From contig JAYFPO010000019.1 of assembly GCA_034927685.1 (NCBI GenBank), positions 1-34,465 on the forward strand: a stretch of DNA of 34,465 bases, read 5' to 3'. This DNA is from RGIG3159 sp034927685 (lineage in GTDB: Bacteria; Bacillota; Clostridia; Oscillospirales; Oscillospiraceae). Below, piece by piece: positions 7,927 through 16,884 of the stretch. Both the position numbers and the translations under genes were made by a program. Position 1 is the stretch's first letter, and each line of letters opens with the position of its first letter. The notes beneath the pieces are model-generated. The model made no database searches and was not told the origin of the DNA. It was given only the letters and a program-made list of their open reading frames with translations.

Positions 7927-9887
7927 CAGGGGAGGCGTTGCTCTTTTCCGGCACAAGCGACGGCAGCCGTCTGTCGCGGTGCCTCGCGTCGCGCGGCTGG
8001 CGTCTCACCGTCTGTACGGCGACGGAGTATGGCGAAAGCTGCGCCTGCCACGGGGAGAACATCACCGTGCTGGCGGGCAGGCTGGACAAAACCGGGATGG
8101 AGGCGCTGCTCGCCTCCCATCCGGTTTCCTGCGTGATCGACGCGACGCACCCCTACGCGGCCGAGGTATCCAAGAACATCCGCGCGGCGGCGGATCGGGC
8201 GGGGGTTTCCTGTCTGCGTCTGCTGCGGAGCGACTTTGACTATGCGGGGGCAATTGAGGTGGCCTCTGTCGCTGAGGCGGCCTCGTATCTGGCCTCCGTG
8301 CCGGGCCGTGCGCTGCTGACGACCGGCAGCAAGGAACTGGAGGCCTATACGGCGGTGCCGGATTACAAAAACCGGCTGTTTGCCCGCGTACTCTCCACGG
8401 AGGAGTCGGTGAGCAAGTCCCGGACGCTGGGCTTTGAGGGAAAAAACCTGATCGCGATGCAGGGGCCGTTTTCCGAGGAGCTGAACGAGGCCATGCTGCG
8501 CCAGATCGGCGCGTCCTTCCTCGTGACAAAGGCATCCGGCAGCGCCGGTGGCTTTGAAGAGAAGCTCGCTGCGGCAAAAAAAACCGGCGCGCGGGTGATT
8601 GTGGTCCGACGGCCTTCGGAGGAACCGGGACTCAGCCTGCGGGAAATCGCGGTGAAGCTGACCGGACGGCCGGAGGACCGTGAGGTCGCGCTGGTCGGCA
8701 TCGGCATGGGCGGGCGCGGCGGCATGACCGGCGAGGCCGAGCAGGCGCTCTCCGAGGCGGAGGTCATCTTCGGCGCGGCGAGGATGTTGGAAGCGATTGC
8801 CCGGTTTGGCGGCGAGCAGGTGCGGGAGTACCGCGCATCGGAGATTGCCGCCGCGATGGAAAAGAGCGAAAAACGGCGATTTGCCGTGGCGCTCTCGGGC
8901 GACGCCGGCTTTTACAGCGGCGCAGCCGCCCTGCGCGCGCGGCTGGCAGAGCTGCCGGATGTGCGGGTGCGGACAGTCTGCGGCGTTTCTTCGGTCGCCT
9001 GGCTCTGCGGCAGACGCGGGATCTCCTGGGAGGACGCCGCGATTCTCAGCCTGCACGGCCGCGAGGGAAATTTCGCGGACGCCGTGCGGCGGAATAAAAA
9101 GGTGTTTGCCATCGCGGGGGGCAACGTATCCGCGCAGCTTGGCCGCCTCTGCGAGGCGGGTCTTGGCGGCGTGACGGTGACGGTCGGAAGCGAGCTTTCC
9201 TATGAGGCGGAGCGGATCGAGACCGGCACGGCGGAATCGCTGTGCGGACGCGAATTCCCGGCCCTGAGCTGCCTGCTGGTTGAAAATTCGGAGGCGGGCC
9301 GCCTGCCGGTCACGCATGGCCTGCCGGACGAATCGTTTTTGCGCGGGGAGATCCCGATGACAAAGGAGGAGGTGCGCGCGGTCGCACTTGCGCGCCTGCG
9401 GCTGACCGAGGATGCAGTCTGCTACGATGTGGGCGCGGGCACCGGCTCCGTCACGGCGGAGGTGGCGCTGCAGGCCTGGCGCGGCCGGGTCTATGCGATT
9501 GAGCGCAAGGACGAGGGCTGCCGCCTGATTGAGGAAAACTGCCGCAGACTAAATATCGGCAACGTGGAGGTCGTCGCGGGCAGCGCCCCGGCGGCGCTGG
9601 AAAGCCTGCCCGCCCCGACGCACGCCTTTCTTGGCGGCTCCGGCGGTACGATGGGGGAGACCGTCCGCGCGATTCTGGCGAAAAATCCGAAGGTGCGCAT
9701 CGTCATCACGGCCATCGCGCTCGACACCACCGCGCAGGTCCTGCGGCTTGAGCGGGAGCTTGGAATATCCAATCTCGAGGCAACGCAGATCACCGCCGCC
9801 CGGACGAGAACCGTGGGGGGTTACCACATGCTGCAGGGCGGGAACCCGGTGACGGTGTTCTCTTTCGGCGGAAACGAGGAAGTATGA
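7923..9887 (+). CDS. cbiJET: CbiJ-CbiE-CbiT fusion: cobalt-precorrin-6A reductase with C5,15-methyltransferase/decarboxylase
   Basis: A three-domain protein of 654 residues. Residues 1-250 are CbiJ, the NAD(P)H-dependent cobalt-precorrin-6A reductase (LLFSGTSDGSRLSRCLAS at the N-terminus, then CVIDATHPYAAEVSKNI). Residues 255-455 are CbiE, a tetrapyrrole methylase domain (ALVGIGMGGRGGMT, then SGDAGFYSGAAAL). Residues 466-654 are CbiT, a class I methyltransferase that also decarboxylates the C12 acetate (LPDESFLRGEIPMTKEE, then YDVGAGTGSVTAEVA). CbiE-CbiT fusion (CobL type) is common; joining CbiJ in front is much less so. The three steps are neighbouring reactions. The ATG at 7923 overlaps cbiH, and upstream codons of the same frame lie inside cbiH and are not used. 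Confidence 0.92.
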   Translation: MTGEALLFSGTSDGSRLSRCLASRGWRLTVCTATEYGESCACHGENITVLAGRLDKTGMEALLASHPVSCVIDATHPYAAEVSKNIRAAADRAGVSCLRLLRSDFDYAGAIEVASVAEAASYLASVPGRALLTTGSKELEAYTAVPDYKNRLFARVLSTEESVSKSRTLGFEGKNLIAMQGPFSEELNEAMLRQIGASFLVTKASGSAGGFEEKLAAAKKTGARVIVVRRPSEEPGLSLREIAVKLTGRPEDREVALVGIGMGGRGGMTGEAEQALSEAEVIFGAARMLEAIARFGGEQVREYRASEIAAAMEKSEKRRFAVALSGDAGFYSGAAALRARLAELPDVRVRTVCGVSSVAWLCGRRGISWEDAAILSLHGREGNFADAVRRNKKVFAIAGGNVSAQLGRLCEAGLGGVTVTVGSELSYEAERIETGTAESLCGREFPALSCLLVENSEAGRLPVTHGLPDESFLRGEIPMTKEEVRAVALARLRLTEDAVCYDVGAGTGSVTAEVALQAWRGRVYAIERKDEGCRLIEENCRRLNIGNVEVVAGSAPAALESLPAPTHAFLGGSGGTMGETVRAILAKNPKVRIVITAIALDTTAQVLRLERELGISNLEATQITAARTRTVGGYHMLQGGNPVTVFSFGGNEEV

Positions 9888-11239
9888 ACCGATTTTTGCT
9901 CTGCGCGCCCGGCAGCGGCAGCGGAAAGACGACGGTGGCCTGCGGCATTTTGCTGGCGCTCCGAAACCGCGGCCTGCGGGTCGCGTCCTTTAAATGCGGG
10001 CCGGACTACATAGACCCCATGTTCCACGCAAGCGTGCTCGGCGAGCCCTCCCGAAATCTGGACCCGTTTTTCACGGAGGAAGAGACGCTGCGCGCCCTGT
10101 TCTGCCGCGCCGCCGCGGATGCGGACGTCTCGCTGATCGAGGGCGTGATGGGCTACTACGACGGCATCGCGGCGACGGACCGCGCCTCGACCTACGAGGT
10201 GGCTGCCGAGACGGAGACGCCCGCCGTGTTGGTGCTGCCGGTGCGGGGCATGGGCCTCTCCGCCGCCGCCATGGCGCAGGGCTATTGCCGTTTCCGGGAA
10301 AAGAGCCGCATTGCCGCCATTTTGCTGAACCGCGCCGCGCCCTCGATCTACGGCGAGATGAAGGAGCAGATCGAAGCGGCCTGCGGTGTGCCGGTCTGCG
10401 GCTACCTGCCGGAAAATCCGGGGCTGACGCTCCAGAGCCGCCATCTCGGTCTGCTGCTGCCGGGCGAGGTCACGCAGCTGCAGGATCGGCTTGCCGCCCT
10501 TGCGGCCCAGGTGGAACGGACGGTAGACCTCGATCTGCTGCTTCGACTCGCGTCCGCTGCGCCGCCGCTGCGCGCCGCGCTCCCAACGCTTCCAAAGGGT
10601 GAAAAAGTCCGAATTGCCGTCGCGCGGGACGAGGCATTTTGCTTCTACTATGCGGACAATTTGCAATTGCTCGAGGACCTTGGCGCGGAGCTGGTATCGT
10701 TCTCCCCGCTGCGAGATTCCGCGCTGCCGGAGGGCTGCGCCGGACTGCTGCTCGGCGGCGGCTACCCGGAGCTGCACGGCGAGGCGCTTGCCGGGAACGA
10801 GAGGATGTTGGACGCCGTCCGGTCGGCAATCGCGGCGGGGATGCCCACCATCGCGGAGTGCGGCGGCTTCCTCTACCTCCACGAGACGATGGAGACGGCG
10901 GACGGGAAGACGTTTCCGCTCTGCGGCGTGCTTCCGGGGAGGTGCTGGGATACGGGAAAGCTCCGTCGGTTCGGTTATGTGTCCCTTGAGGGACGCGGGC
11001 CGTCCGTCCTGGGGGAAAACGCGCGGCTGCGCGGGCATGAGTTCCACTATTTTGAGTCCTCCTGCCCGGGAGGCGACTTTCGTGCGGTCAAGCCGGTGCG
11101 CGGCACCGTCTGGGACTGCATTCACAGCGAAAAAAATCTGCTCTGCGGCTTCCCGCATCTTTATTTCTATTCCAACCCCGCCTGCGCCTCGTCCTTTCTG
11201 TCGGCCTGCCGGTCCTTTTCCGGGGAGGCGGCGCGATGA
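9884..11239 (+). CDS. cbiA: CbiA, cobyrinate a,c-diamide synthase
   Basis: ATP- and glutamine-dependent amidation of the a and c side chains of cobyrinate. The N-terminal dethiobiotin-synthetase-like domain has the P-loop APGSGSGKTTVA and KCGPDYIDPMFH. The C-terminal glutamine amidotransferase domain (from about residue 245) has GGGYPELH, the nucleophile Cys326 in AECGGFLYL, and the His388 region GHEFHYFE. Length is 451 residues, normal for the family. ATGA overlaps on both sides place it in the same coupled series. Confidence 0.94.
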   Translation: MNRFLLCAPGSGSGKTTVACGILLALRNRGLRVASFKCGPDYIDPMFHASVLGEPSRNLDPFFTEEETLRALFCRAAADADVSLIEGVMGYYDGIAATDRASTYEVAAETETPAVLVLPVRGMGLSAAAMAQGYCRFREKSRIAAILLNRAAPSIYGEMKEQIEAACGVPVCGYLPENPGLTLQSRHLGLLLPGEVTQLQDRLAALAAQVERTVDLDLLLRLASAAPPLRAALPTLPKGEKVRIAVARDEAFCFYYADNLQLLEDLGAELVSFSPLRDSALPEGCAGLLLGGGYPELHGEALAGNERMLDAVRSAIAAGMPTIAECGGFLYLHETMETADGKTFPLCGVLPGRCWDTGKLRRFGYVSLEGRGPSVLGENARLRGHEFHYFESSCPGGDFRAVKPVRGTVWDCIHSEKNLLCGFPHLYFYSNPACASSFLSACRSFSGEAAR

Positions 11240-12207
11240 AGCTTCTGTTTTGCCGCGGCGCCGCGCTGCTGCTGGGCTATTTTCTGGAGCAGACGCTCGG
11301 CTGGCCGCAAAAGCTCTGCCACCCGATCATGGCGATTGGCTTTGTGATTTCCAAGTCGGAGACCTTGCTCCGGCGCGTTTTTCCGAAGACAAAGACGGGC
11401 GAGCGCGCGGCGGGTCTGCTGATGGCCGCCGCGGTGCCGCTTGTTTCCTTTGCCGCCGCATTCTTGCTGCTCTATGTTTTCTACCGCCTGCATTGGGCAG
11501 CCGGCCTTTTGCTGGAGACGCTGCTTTGCTACAGCCTTTTTGCCTCCGGCAGCCTGCGGAACGCGGCACGGGCGGTTTCAGACGGACTGGAACAGGAGGG
11601 CCTGCCCGGTGCGCGGCTGGCGGTCTCCCGGATCGTCGGGCGGGATACCGAGGCGCTCTCCGAAGAGGGGGTTGTGAAGGCCACGGTGGAGACCGTGGCG
11701 GAAAACCTCAGCGACGGCGTGGTCGCACCGCTGCTCTATACGGCGCTGCTGGGTGCGCCAGGCGGCTTTTTCTACAAGGCGGTGAACACGATGGACTCCA
11801 TGGTGGGCTATCAAAACGACCGTTACCGCTATTTTGGGACAGGAGCGGCGCGGCTGGACGATCTCTGCAACCTTTTGCCCGCCCGCCTGTCGGCGCTCCT
11901 CATGCTGCTGTTTGCGCGACTCTGCGGCCTCGACGGCAAGGGCGCATGGCGGATTTTTCGGCGGGACCGGTACAACCATAAAAGCCCGAACTCCGCGCAG
12001 ACCGAGTCGGTCATGGCGGGTGCGCTGGGTGTACAGCTGGCGGGTGATGCCGTCTACTTCGGGGTGCCGGAGCACAAGAAAACCATCGGAGACCCGCTGC
12101 GGCCCATCGGGCGGACGGATATTGGAAAGGCCTGCCGTCTGATGCTCGCGGCGGGCGACGCCGCAGCCGCACTGAGCGGGCTTGCGTGTATGCTGTTGGG
12201 AGGATAG
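11236..12207 (+). CDS. cbiB: CbiB, adenosylcobinamide-phosphate synthase
   Basis: Membrane enzyme that attaches (R)-1-aminopropanol phosphate to adenosylcobyric acid. The 323 residues carry several hydrophobic helices (about 4-24, 60-95, 215-235, 295-320). Conserved CbiB motifs are LCHPIMAIGF near the N-terminus, ETVAENLSDGVVAPL, KAVNTMDSMVGYQNDRY and the NHKSPNSAQTESVMAGAL stretch. Its amine substrate comes from the CobD-like decarboxylase encoded at 20239. It overlaps cbiA by four bases. Confidence 0.93.
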   Translation: MKLLFCRGAALLLGYFLEQTLGWPQKLCHPIMAIGFVISKSETLLRRVFPKTKTGERAAGLLMAAAVPLVSFAAAFLLLYVFYRLHWAAGLLLETLLCYSLFASGSLRNAARAVSDGLEQEGLPGARLAVSRIVGRDTEALSEEGVVKATVETVAENLSDGVVAPLLYTALLGAPGGFFYKAVNTMDSMVGYQNDRYRYFGTGAARLDDLCNLLPARLSALLMLLFARLCGLDGKGAWRIFRRDRYNHKSPNSAQTESVMAGALGVQLAGDAVYFGVPEHKKTIGDPLRPIGRTDIGKACRLMLAAGDAAAALSGLACMLLGG

Positions 12208-12209
12208 AC

Positions 12210-12842
12210 ATGGAACAGATCAAACTGGAACAGGTGCTGCCCGCCGAGATCGAGCGGCGCAGTTTTGAAATCATCTCGGCAGAGCTTGGGCCGATGGCCT
12301 TCGGCCCCGGCGAGGAGTTGGTGCTCAAACGGGTCATCCACACGAGTGCGGATTTCGATTATGCGAACAATCTGGCCTTCTCCGAGAGCGCCGTACCCAA
12401 GGCGATGGAGGCCATTCGCAGCGGCGCGTCGATCGTCACAGACACGCAGATGGCCCGCGCCGGAATCAATAAAAAGTCCCTTGCGCGATTCGGCGGGGAG
12501 GTCCGCTGTTTTATGGCGGACGAGGACGTTGCCGCCGCGGCGAAGGAGAAAGGCGAGACGCGCGCGACCGCCTCGATGGACAAGGCGGCTTCCCTGCCGG
12601 GGCCGCTGATCTTCGCGATCGGCAACGCGCCGACGGCGCTGGTGCGGCTCTTCGAGCTGATCGGCGAGGGCCGCCTGCGCCCCGCGCTGGTGATCGGCGT
12701 GCCGGTGGGCTTTGTGAATGTCGTGCCGTCGAAAGAGCTGATTATGCGGGCGGGCGTTCCCTATATCGTCGCAAGAGGGAGAAAGGGCGGCAGCAATGTG
12801 GCTGCGGCCATCTGCAACGCCATCCTGTATCAGATGAAATGA
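12210..12842 (+). CDS. cbiC: CbiC, cobalt-precorrin-8 methylmutase
   Basis: Moves the methyl group from C11 to C12 to give cobyrinate. The catalytic histidine is His44 in KRVIHTSADFDYANNL. Other family parts are SIVTDTQMARAGINK and the C-terminal VIGVPVGFVNVVPSKEL. The length of 210 residues is typical. The ATG at 12210 has GGGAGGA a few bases upstream. An in-frame ATG at 12186 lies inside cbiB and lacks a binding site. Confidence 0.94.
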   Translation: MEQIKLEQVLPAEIERRSFEIISAELGPMAFGPGEELVLKRVIHTSADFDYANNLAFSESAVPKAMEAIRSGASIVTDTQMARAGINKKSLARFGGEVRCFMADEDVAAAAKEKGETRATASMDKAASLPGPLIFAIGNAPTALVRLFELIGEGRLRPALVIGVPVGFVNVVPSKELIMRAGVPYIVARGRKGGSNVAAAICNAILYQMK

Positions 12843-12850
12843 GGAATTGC

Positions 12851-14074
12851 ATGGAGATCCAGATGATCGGAATTGACCATAGCCTTGCGCCGGTCGAAAT
12901 CCGGGAGCGGTTCAGCTTCACCACCACCGCCGCGCAACAGGCGATGGAGGAAGTATTTGCCCTGCCCGACGTTGAGGGCTGCGTATTGCTCAGCACCTGC
13001 AACCGGACGGAGCTCTGGGTCGACGCCGCGGAGATGCCGGGCCTGCCAAAGCTGTTCTGCGGTCTCAAGGGGCTGCCTCCGGAGGACTATGCTCCCTACC
13101 TGACCGTACGGCGCAGTGACGAGGCGGTGCAATATCTCTTTGAGCTTGCAAGCGGGCTTCACTCCAGAATTCTCGGGGAGGATCAGGTGCTCGCGCAGGT
13201 CAAGACCGCGCTTGCCCGTGCGCGGGAACTGCAGTGCTGCGGCTCTGTGCTGGAGGTGCTCTTTCGGAACGCCGTAACCGGCGCGAAGAGGGTCAAATCC
13301 GAGCTGATGCTGCAGACGGCCAACGCCTCCGCCGCTGAGCTGGCGATTCAGAAGCTCCGCGCGGGCGGTATGGACTTTCGTGGCAAGCACTGCCTCGTGA
13401 TCGGCAACGGAGAGATGGGCCGCCGCGCCGCCGCCGCGCTGCTGGAAAGCGGCGCGACCGTCACCGTGACGGTGCGGCAGTATCGCAGCGGCAACGTTGA
13501 GGTGACGCCGGGCTGTGCCCGGATCGACTACGGCGAACGCTACCGCGTGCTGCCCGGCTGTGAGGTCGTCATCAGCGCCACCAGCAGCCCGAATATTACG
13601 CTGCGGCGGGCCGAGATCGAGGCCTGCGGGCTGAGTCGCGACACGCTGTTTCTGGATTTTGCTGTTCCGCGGGACATCGACCCGGAGGTCGGTTTGCTGC
13701 CCCATGCGACGCTCTACGACATCGACTGGTTTTCCGTGCCGGAGTCGGAGGAGCTGCGGCAGGAGCTGCGGGAGACGGAGACGCTGATTCGGGAGCAGAA
13801 GGAGAAATTTATGGTCTGGGCGCAATGCCGCGACCTGATTCCTGCCGTGGACGAGTTGGGGGGCTTTCTCGCGGAGGAGGCCGTCTGGCGCACGGGCGGC
13901 GCGGTCAAGGCGCTGGGCCTCACGGCAGACGCGCAGACGAAGCTCACGGACGCCGTCTCGGTCTCCGCCGGAAGCGTCCTCAAAAAGCTGCTGTTCGCCG
14001 TCCGCGACGAGGCCGGGGCCGAGGTGTTCCGCCGCTGCGTCGAGGCCATGGAGGGAGAGATTCGACATGCATAA
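12851..14074 (+). CDS. hemA: HemA, glutamyl-tRNA reductase
   Basis: NADPH-dependent reduction of glutamyl-tRNA to glutamate-1-semialdehyde, the first step of the C5 pathway. The thioester-forming Cys50 is in the signature LLSTCNRTELW, exactly where the family has it. SGLHSRILGEDQVLAQVK and the NADPH-binding VIGNGEMGRRAA follow. The length is 407 residues from the ATG at 12851. I prefer this start because GAGG lies six bases before it and the protein then begins MEIQMIGIDHSLAPVE. The ATG at 12839 overlaps cbiC and has no ribosome binding site. It lies inside the B12 operon and so supplies tetrapyrrole for it. Confidence 0.92.
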   Translation: MEIQMIGIDHSLAPVEIRERFSFTTTAAQQAMEEVFALPDVEGCVLLSTCNRTELWVDAAEMPGLPKLFCGLKGLPPEDYAPYLTVRRSDEAVQYLFELASGLHSRILGEDQVLAQVKTALARARELQCCGSVLEVLFRNAVTGAKRVKSELMLQTANASAAELAIQKLRAGGMDFRGKHCLVIGNGEMGRRAAAALLESGATVTVTVRQYRSGNVEVTPGCARIDYGERYRVLPGCEVVISATSSPNITLRRAEIEACGLSRDTLFLDFAVPRDIDPEVGLLPHATLYDIDWFSVPESEELRQELRETETLIREQKEKFMVWAQCRDLIPAVDELGGFLAEEAVWRTGGAVKALGLTADAQTKLTDAVSVSAGSVLKKLLFAVRDEAGAEVFRRCVEAMEGEIRHA

Positions 14075-14501
14075 ATTTCCGCTTTTTGTGAGTCTGGAGG
14101 GGCGGAAAGCCCTGGTATTCGGCGGTGGCGCGGTGGGTCTGCGGCGCGCCGGGGCGCTCGCGCAGTACGGCGCGTCCGTGACCGTTGTGACGCCGGAGCC
14201 GGATGCGGCGCTGTCTCTGCTGCCCGTGCGTGTCGAAGCCCGGGCTTATCGGCCGGGCGAAATTCGGCAGGTGTTTCTGGTCGTGGCCGCGACCGACGAT
14301 CCCGCCGTCAACGCGGCGATTACGCGGGAGGCCCGGCGTGCGGGTGCGCTCGCGAACAACGCGGGCGATCACCGGGACTGCGACTTCTTTTTCCCCGCCG
14401 TCGTGCGGACGGAAGAGCTTAGCATCGGTGTAACGGGAAACGGAGAAAATCACGAGGCCGTGCTGGGCGCGGCGCAGAAGATACGGAGGATGGAGTTTTG
14501 A
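14067..14501 (+). CDS. Short precorrin-2 dehydrogenase (CysG N-terminal/Met8-like)
   Basis: NAD-dependent oxidation of precorrin-2 to sirohydrochlorin, the substrate of the CbiK domain. The Rossmann motif VFGGGAVGLRRAGALAQYGA is at residues 17-36. AATDDPAVNAAI follows, then the GDHRDCDFFFPAVV segment, which contains the conserved Asp of CysG/Met8. At 144 residues it is shorter than the usual 200 or so and lacks the C-terminal helical domain. Separate ferrochelatase activity seems unlikely but is not excluded. It overlaps hemA by eight bases and hemC by four. Confidence 0.88.
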   Translation: MHKFPLFVSLEGRKALVFGGGAVGLRRAGALAQYGASVTVVTPEPDAALSLLPVRVEARAYRPGEIRQVFLVVAATDDPAVNAAITREARRAGALANNAGDHRDCDFFFPAVVRTEELSIGVTGNGENHEAVLGAAQKIRRMEF

Positions 14502-15373
14502 AGGAATTTCGGATCGGCAGCCGGGAGAGCCGGCTGGCCATCGTGCAGGCGGAGCTGTTGCAGGCGTATCTGAAAGAGACCTGTCCTGCGCTGCCGGTGC
14601 GCCTGGTCACAATGAAAACGACCGGCGACAGGATTTTGGACCGGCCGCTGGAGACCGTGGGCGGCAAGGGCCTTTTCGTGAAGGAGCTGGACCTCGCGCT
14701 GTTGGAAGGAAGAACCGACTGCTCGGTCCACAGCCTGAAGGACCTGCCCATGGAGGTCTCGGCGGCGATCCCGGTACTGGGCTTTTCCCGCCGGGAGGAC
14801 CCCCGGGACGCCTTAGTGCTGCCCGCCGGGCAGACGGTTTGGAACCGCGACCTGCCGCTCGGCTGCGCGAGCAGGCGGCGGGCCATACAGATTCGGCGGC
14901 TCTGCCCCGGCCTGCGGGTGGAGCTGATTCGCGGCAATGTACCGACGCGGCTGCAAAAGCTGGACGAGGGGCGCTACGGCGCGATTGTGCTCGCCGCCGC
15001 CGGGCTGCGGCGGCTGGGGCTGGAGCGGCGGATTTCCCGTCTCTTTTCCCCGGAGGAGATGCTTCCCGCTGCCGGGCAGGGCATTTTGGCGGTACAGGGC
15101 AGGGCGGGGGAGGACTACGCTTGTCTCGCGGGCTTTTTTGACGCGGAGGCGACCGCCTGCGCGCTGGCGGAGCGGGCCTTTGTCCGCGCGCTGGACGGCG
15201 GCTGCTCTTCCCCAATCGCGGCGCACGCCGTGCTGCACGCCGGCGTTTTGACGCTGACAGGTCTCAATTGCCGGGAGGGCGACGATTATTGGACCAACCG
15301 GATTTCCGGTGACCCCGCCGAGGCGGAGGCACTGGGCGCCACACTGGCGCGGCGGATGAAGGCGGAGGAATGA
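14498..15373 (+). CDS. hemC: HemC, hydroxymethylbilane synthase
   Basis: Polymerises four porphobilinogen units into hydroxymethylbilane. Motifs: RIGSRESRLAIVQAELLQ at the N-terminus, KTTGDRILDRPL, SVHSLKDLPME, AIQIRRLCPG and the cofactor cysteine Cys236 in DGGCSSPIAAHA, which carries the dipyrromethane. Length is 291 residues. The start is the TTG at 14498, with GGAGGATGGAG before it and an overlap with the upstream stop. No better ATG exists, because the conserved RIGSR motif begins at residue 5. Confidence 0.93.
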   Translation: MKEFRIGSRESRLAIVQAELLQAYLKETCPALPVRLVTMKTTGDRILDRPLETVGGKGLFVKELDLALLEGRTDCSVHSLKDLPMEVSAAIPVLGFSRREDPRDALVLPAGQTVWNRDLPLGCASRRRAIQIRRLCPGLRVELIRGNVPTRLQKLDEGRYGAIVLAAAGLRRLGLERRISRLFSPEEMLPAAGQGILAVQGRAGEDYACLAGFFDAEATACALAERAFVRALDGGCSSPIAAHAVLHAGVLTLTGLNCREGDDYWTNRISGDPAEAEALGATLARRMKAEE

Positions 15374-15375
15374 GC

Positions 15376-16884
15376 ATGTCGGGTAAGGTATATCTGGTTG
15401 GCGCGGGGCCGTCCGATCCCGGCCTTCTGACCCTGCGGGGCAAGGAGGTGCTGGAGCGGGCGGAGGTTGTCGTCTACGATGCGCTGGTGAGTCCGGAGCT
15501 GCTCGCGCTGCTGCCCGCGGGGGCGGAGTGCATCAATGTTGGCAAGCGGGCCAGCCATCATCTGATGTGCCAGGAAGACATCAACCGTCTGCTGCTGCAA
15601 AAGGCCCGGGAGGGCCGACGCGTCGTGCGCCTGAAGGGCGGCGACCCGTTCCTCTTTGGGCGCGGCGGCGAAGAGCTGGAGCTGCTCTGCGAAAACGGAA
15701 TTCCCTATGAGATTGTCCCCGGCGTGACCTCTGCCATTGCGGTGCCCGCCTATTGCGGCATCCCCGTGACGCACCGGGATTTCTGCTCCTCGCTCCACAT
15801 CGTGACGGGACATAAAAAGCAGGATGAGCCGTTGCAGCTCCCCTTCCGGGCGCTCGCGGAGACGAAGGGCACGCTCGTCTTCCTAATGGGGCTCTCGGCG
15901 CTGCGGGAGCTCTGCGCCGGGCTGATTGCGGCCGGAATGGACGAAAAAATGCCCGCCGCCATCCTGCAAAAAGGCACGACCGCGGAACAGCGTGCGCTTT
16001 GCGCCGACCTCGCGACGCTGCCGCGGCGGGCGGAGGAGGAACAGATCGAGACTCCGGCCATCCTGGTCGTGGGCGGCGTCTGCGCGCTGCGGGAGAAGTT
16101 TGCCTGGCGCGAAGCGCTGCCGCTCTTCGGCTGCCGCGTCCTCGTGACAAGGCCGCGTGGCCGGGCCGGGAGCCTGGCCCCGCGGCTGCGGGACCTCGGC
16201 GCGCAGGTGATCGAGGCGCCAACGATCCGCACGGAGCCGATCCGGGAGAACGAACCGCTCCGCGCGGCGCTCGGCAATCTCGGCACATATGCCTGGCTGG
16301 CTTTCACGAGCCCCTACGGCGTCGAGGTTTTTCTGGACGCGCTGGCGGCGGGAGGCCGGGATATCCGACAGCTCGCGTCCCTGCGCGTGGCCGCGATCGG
16401 CACGGGCACGGCAGCGGCGCTGCGGCGGCGCGGCCTCTTCGCGGACCTGGTCCCGGAGACCTACGACGCGGGGCATCTGGGAAAGGCGCTGCGCGCGCGG
16501 CTGCAACCGGGTGAAACCGTCTTGATTCCCCGCGCGAAGATGGGCAGCCCCGCGCTGACGGAGGCACTTGGGGAGGCCGCGCGCGACTTGCCCATCTATG
16601 AGACATTCTGTGAAAAGCCTGCGGCGCTGGATCTGCGGGCGGAACTGGAAGCCCATCCGCAGACGGTTGCGGTCTTTACGAGCGCGTCAACCGTGCGCGG
16701 CTTCGCGGCGGCGGCGGAGGGGCTGGACTTTTCCCGCGTCCGCGCCGCCTGCATCGGGCGGCAGACGGCGTGCGAGGCGGAAAAACTCGGGATGCAGACT
16801 GCCGTGGCCGAAGAGGCTACACTGGATTCGCTGATTTTATTGGTGCAAACCATGTATGGAGGGAAACAAGATGGAACTGATTGA
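15376..16884 (+). CDS. cobA-hemD: CobA-HemD fusion: uroporphyrinogen-III C-methyltransferase and uroporphyrinogen-III synthase
   Basis: Residues 1-248 are SUMT, which makes precorrin-2 with two SAM. It shows VYLVGAGPSDPGLLTLRG, then YDALVSPELL, VRLKGGDPFLFGRGGEE and PGVTSAIAVPAYCGIPVTHR. From about residue 251 (VLVTRPRGRAGSLAPRL) a HemD domain follows, which cyclises hydroxymethylbilane. The protein therefore does two consecutive steps and commits the pool to corrin synthesis. The total of 502 residues is normal for this fusion. I chose the ATG at 15376 over 15370, because GGAGG at 15363-15367 is eight bases from the former and only two from the latter. Confidence 0.93.
   Translation: MSGKVYLVGAGPSDPGLLTLRGKEVLERAEVVVYDALVSPELLALLPAGAECINVGKRASHHLMCQEDINRLLLQKAREGRRVVRLKGGDPFLFGRGGEELELLCENGIPYEIVPGVTSAIAVPAYCGIPVTHRDFCSSLHIVTGHKKQDEPLQLPFRALAETKGTLVFLMGLSALRELCAGLIAAGMDEKMPAAILQKGTTAEQRALCADLATLPRRAEEEQIETPAILVVGGVCALREKFAWREALPLFGCRVLVTRPRGRAGSLAPRLRDLGAQVIEAPTIRTEPIRENEPLRAALGNLGTYAWLAFTSPYGVEVFLDALAAGGRDIRQLASLRVAAIGTGTAAALRRRGLFADLVPETYDAGHLGKALRARLQPGETVLIPRAKMGSPALTEALGEAARDLPIYETFCEKPAALDLRAELEAHPQTVAVFTSASTVRGFAAAAEGLDFSRVRAACIGRQTACEAEKLGMQTAVAEEATLDSLILLVQTMYGGKQDGTD

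Noticed and set aside
10599..11981. 460-residue + frame spanning cbiA and cbiB
   Set aside because: It is out of frame with both enzymes and Arg/Pro/Ala-rich, a GC-driven shadow.
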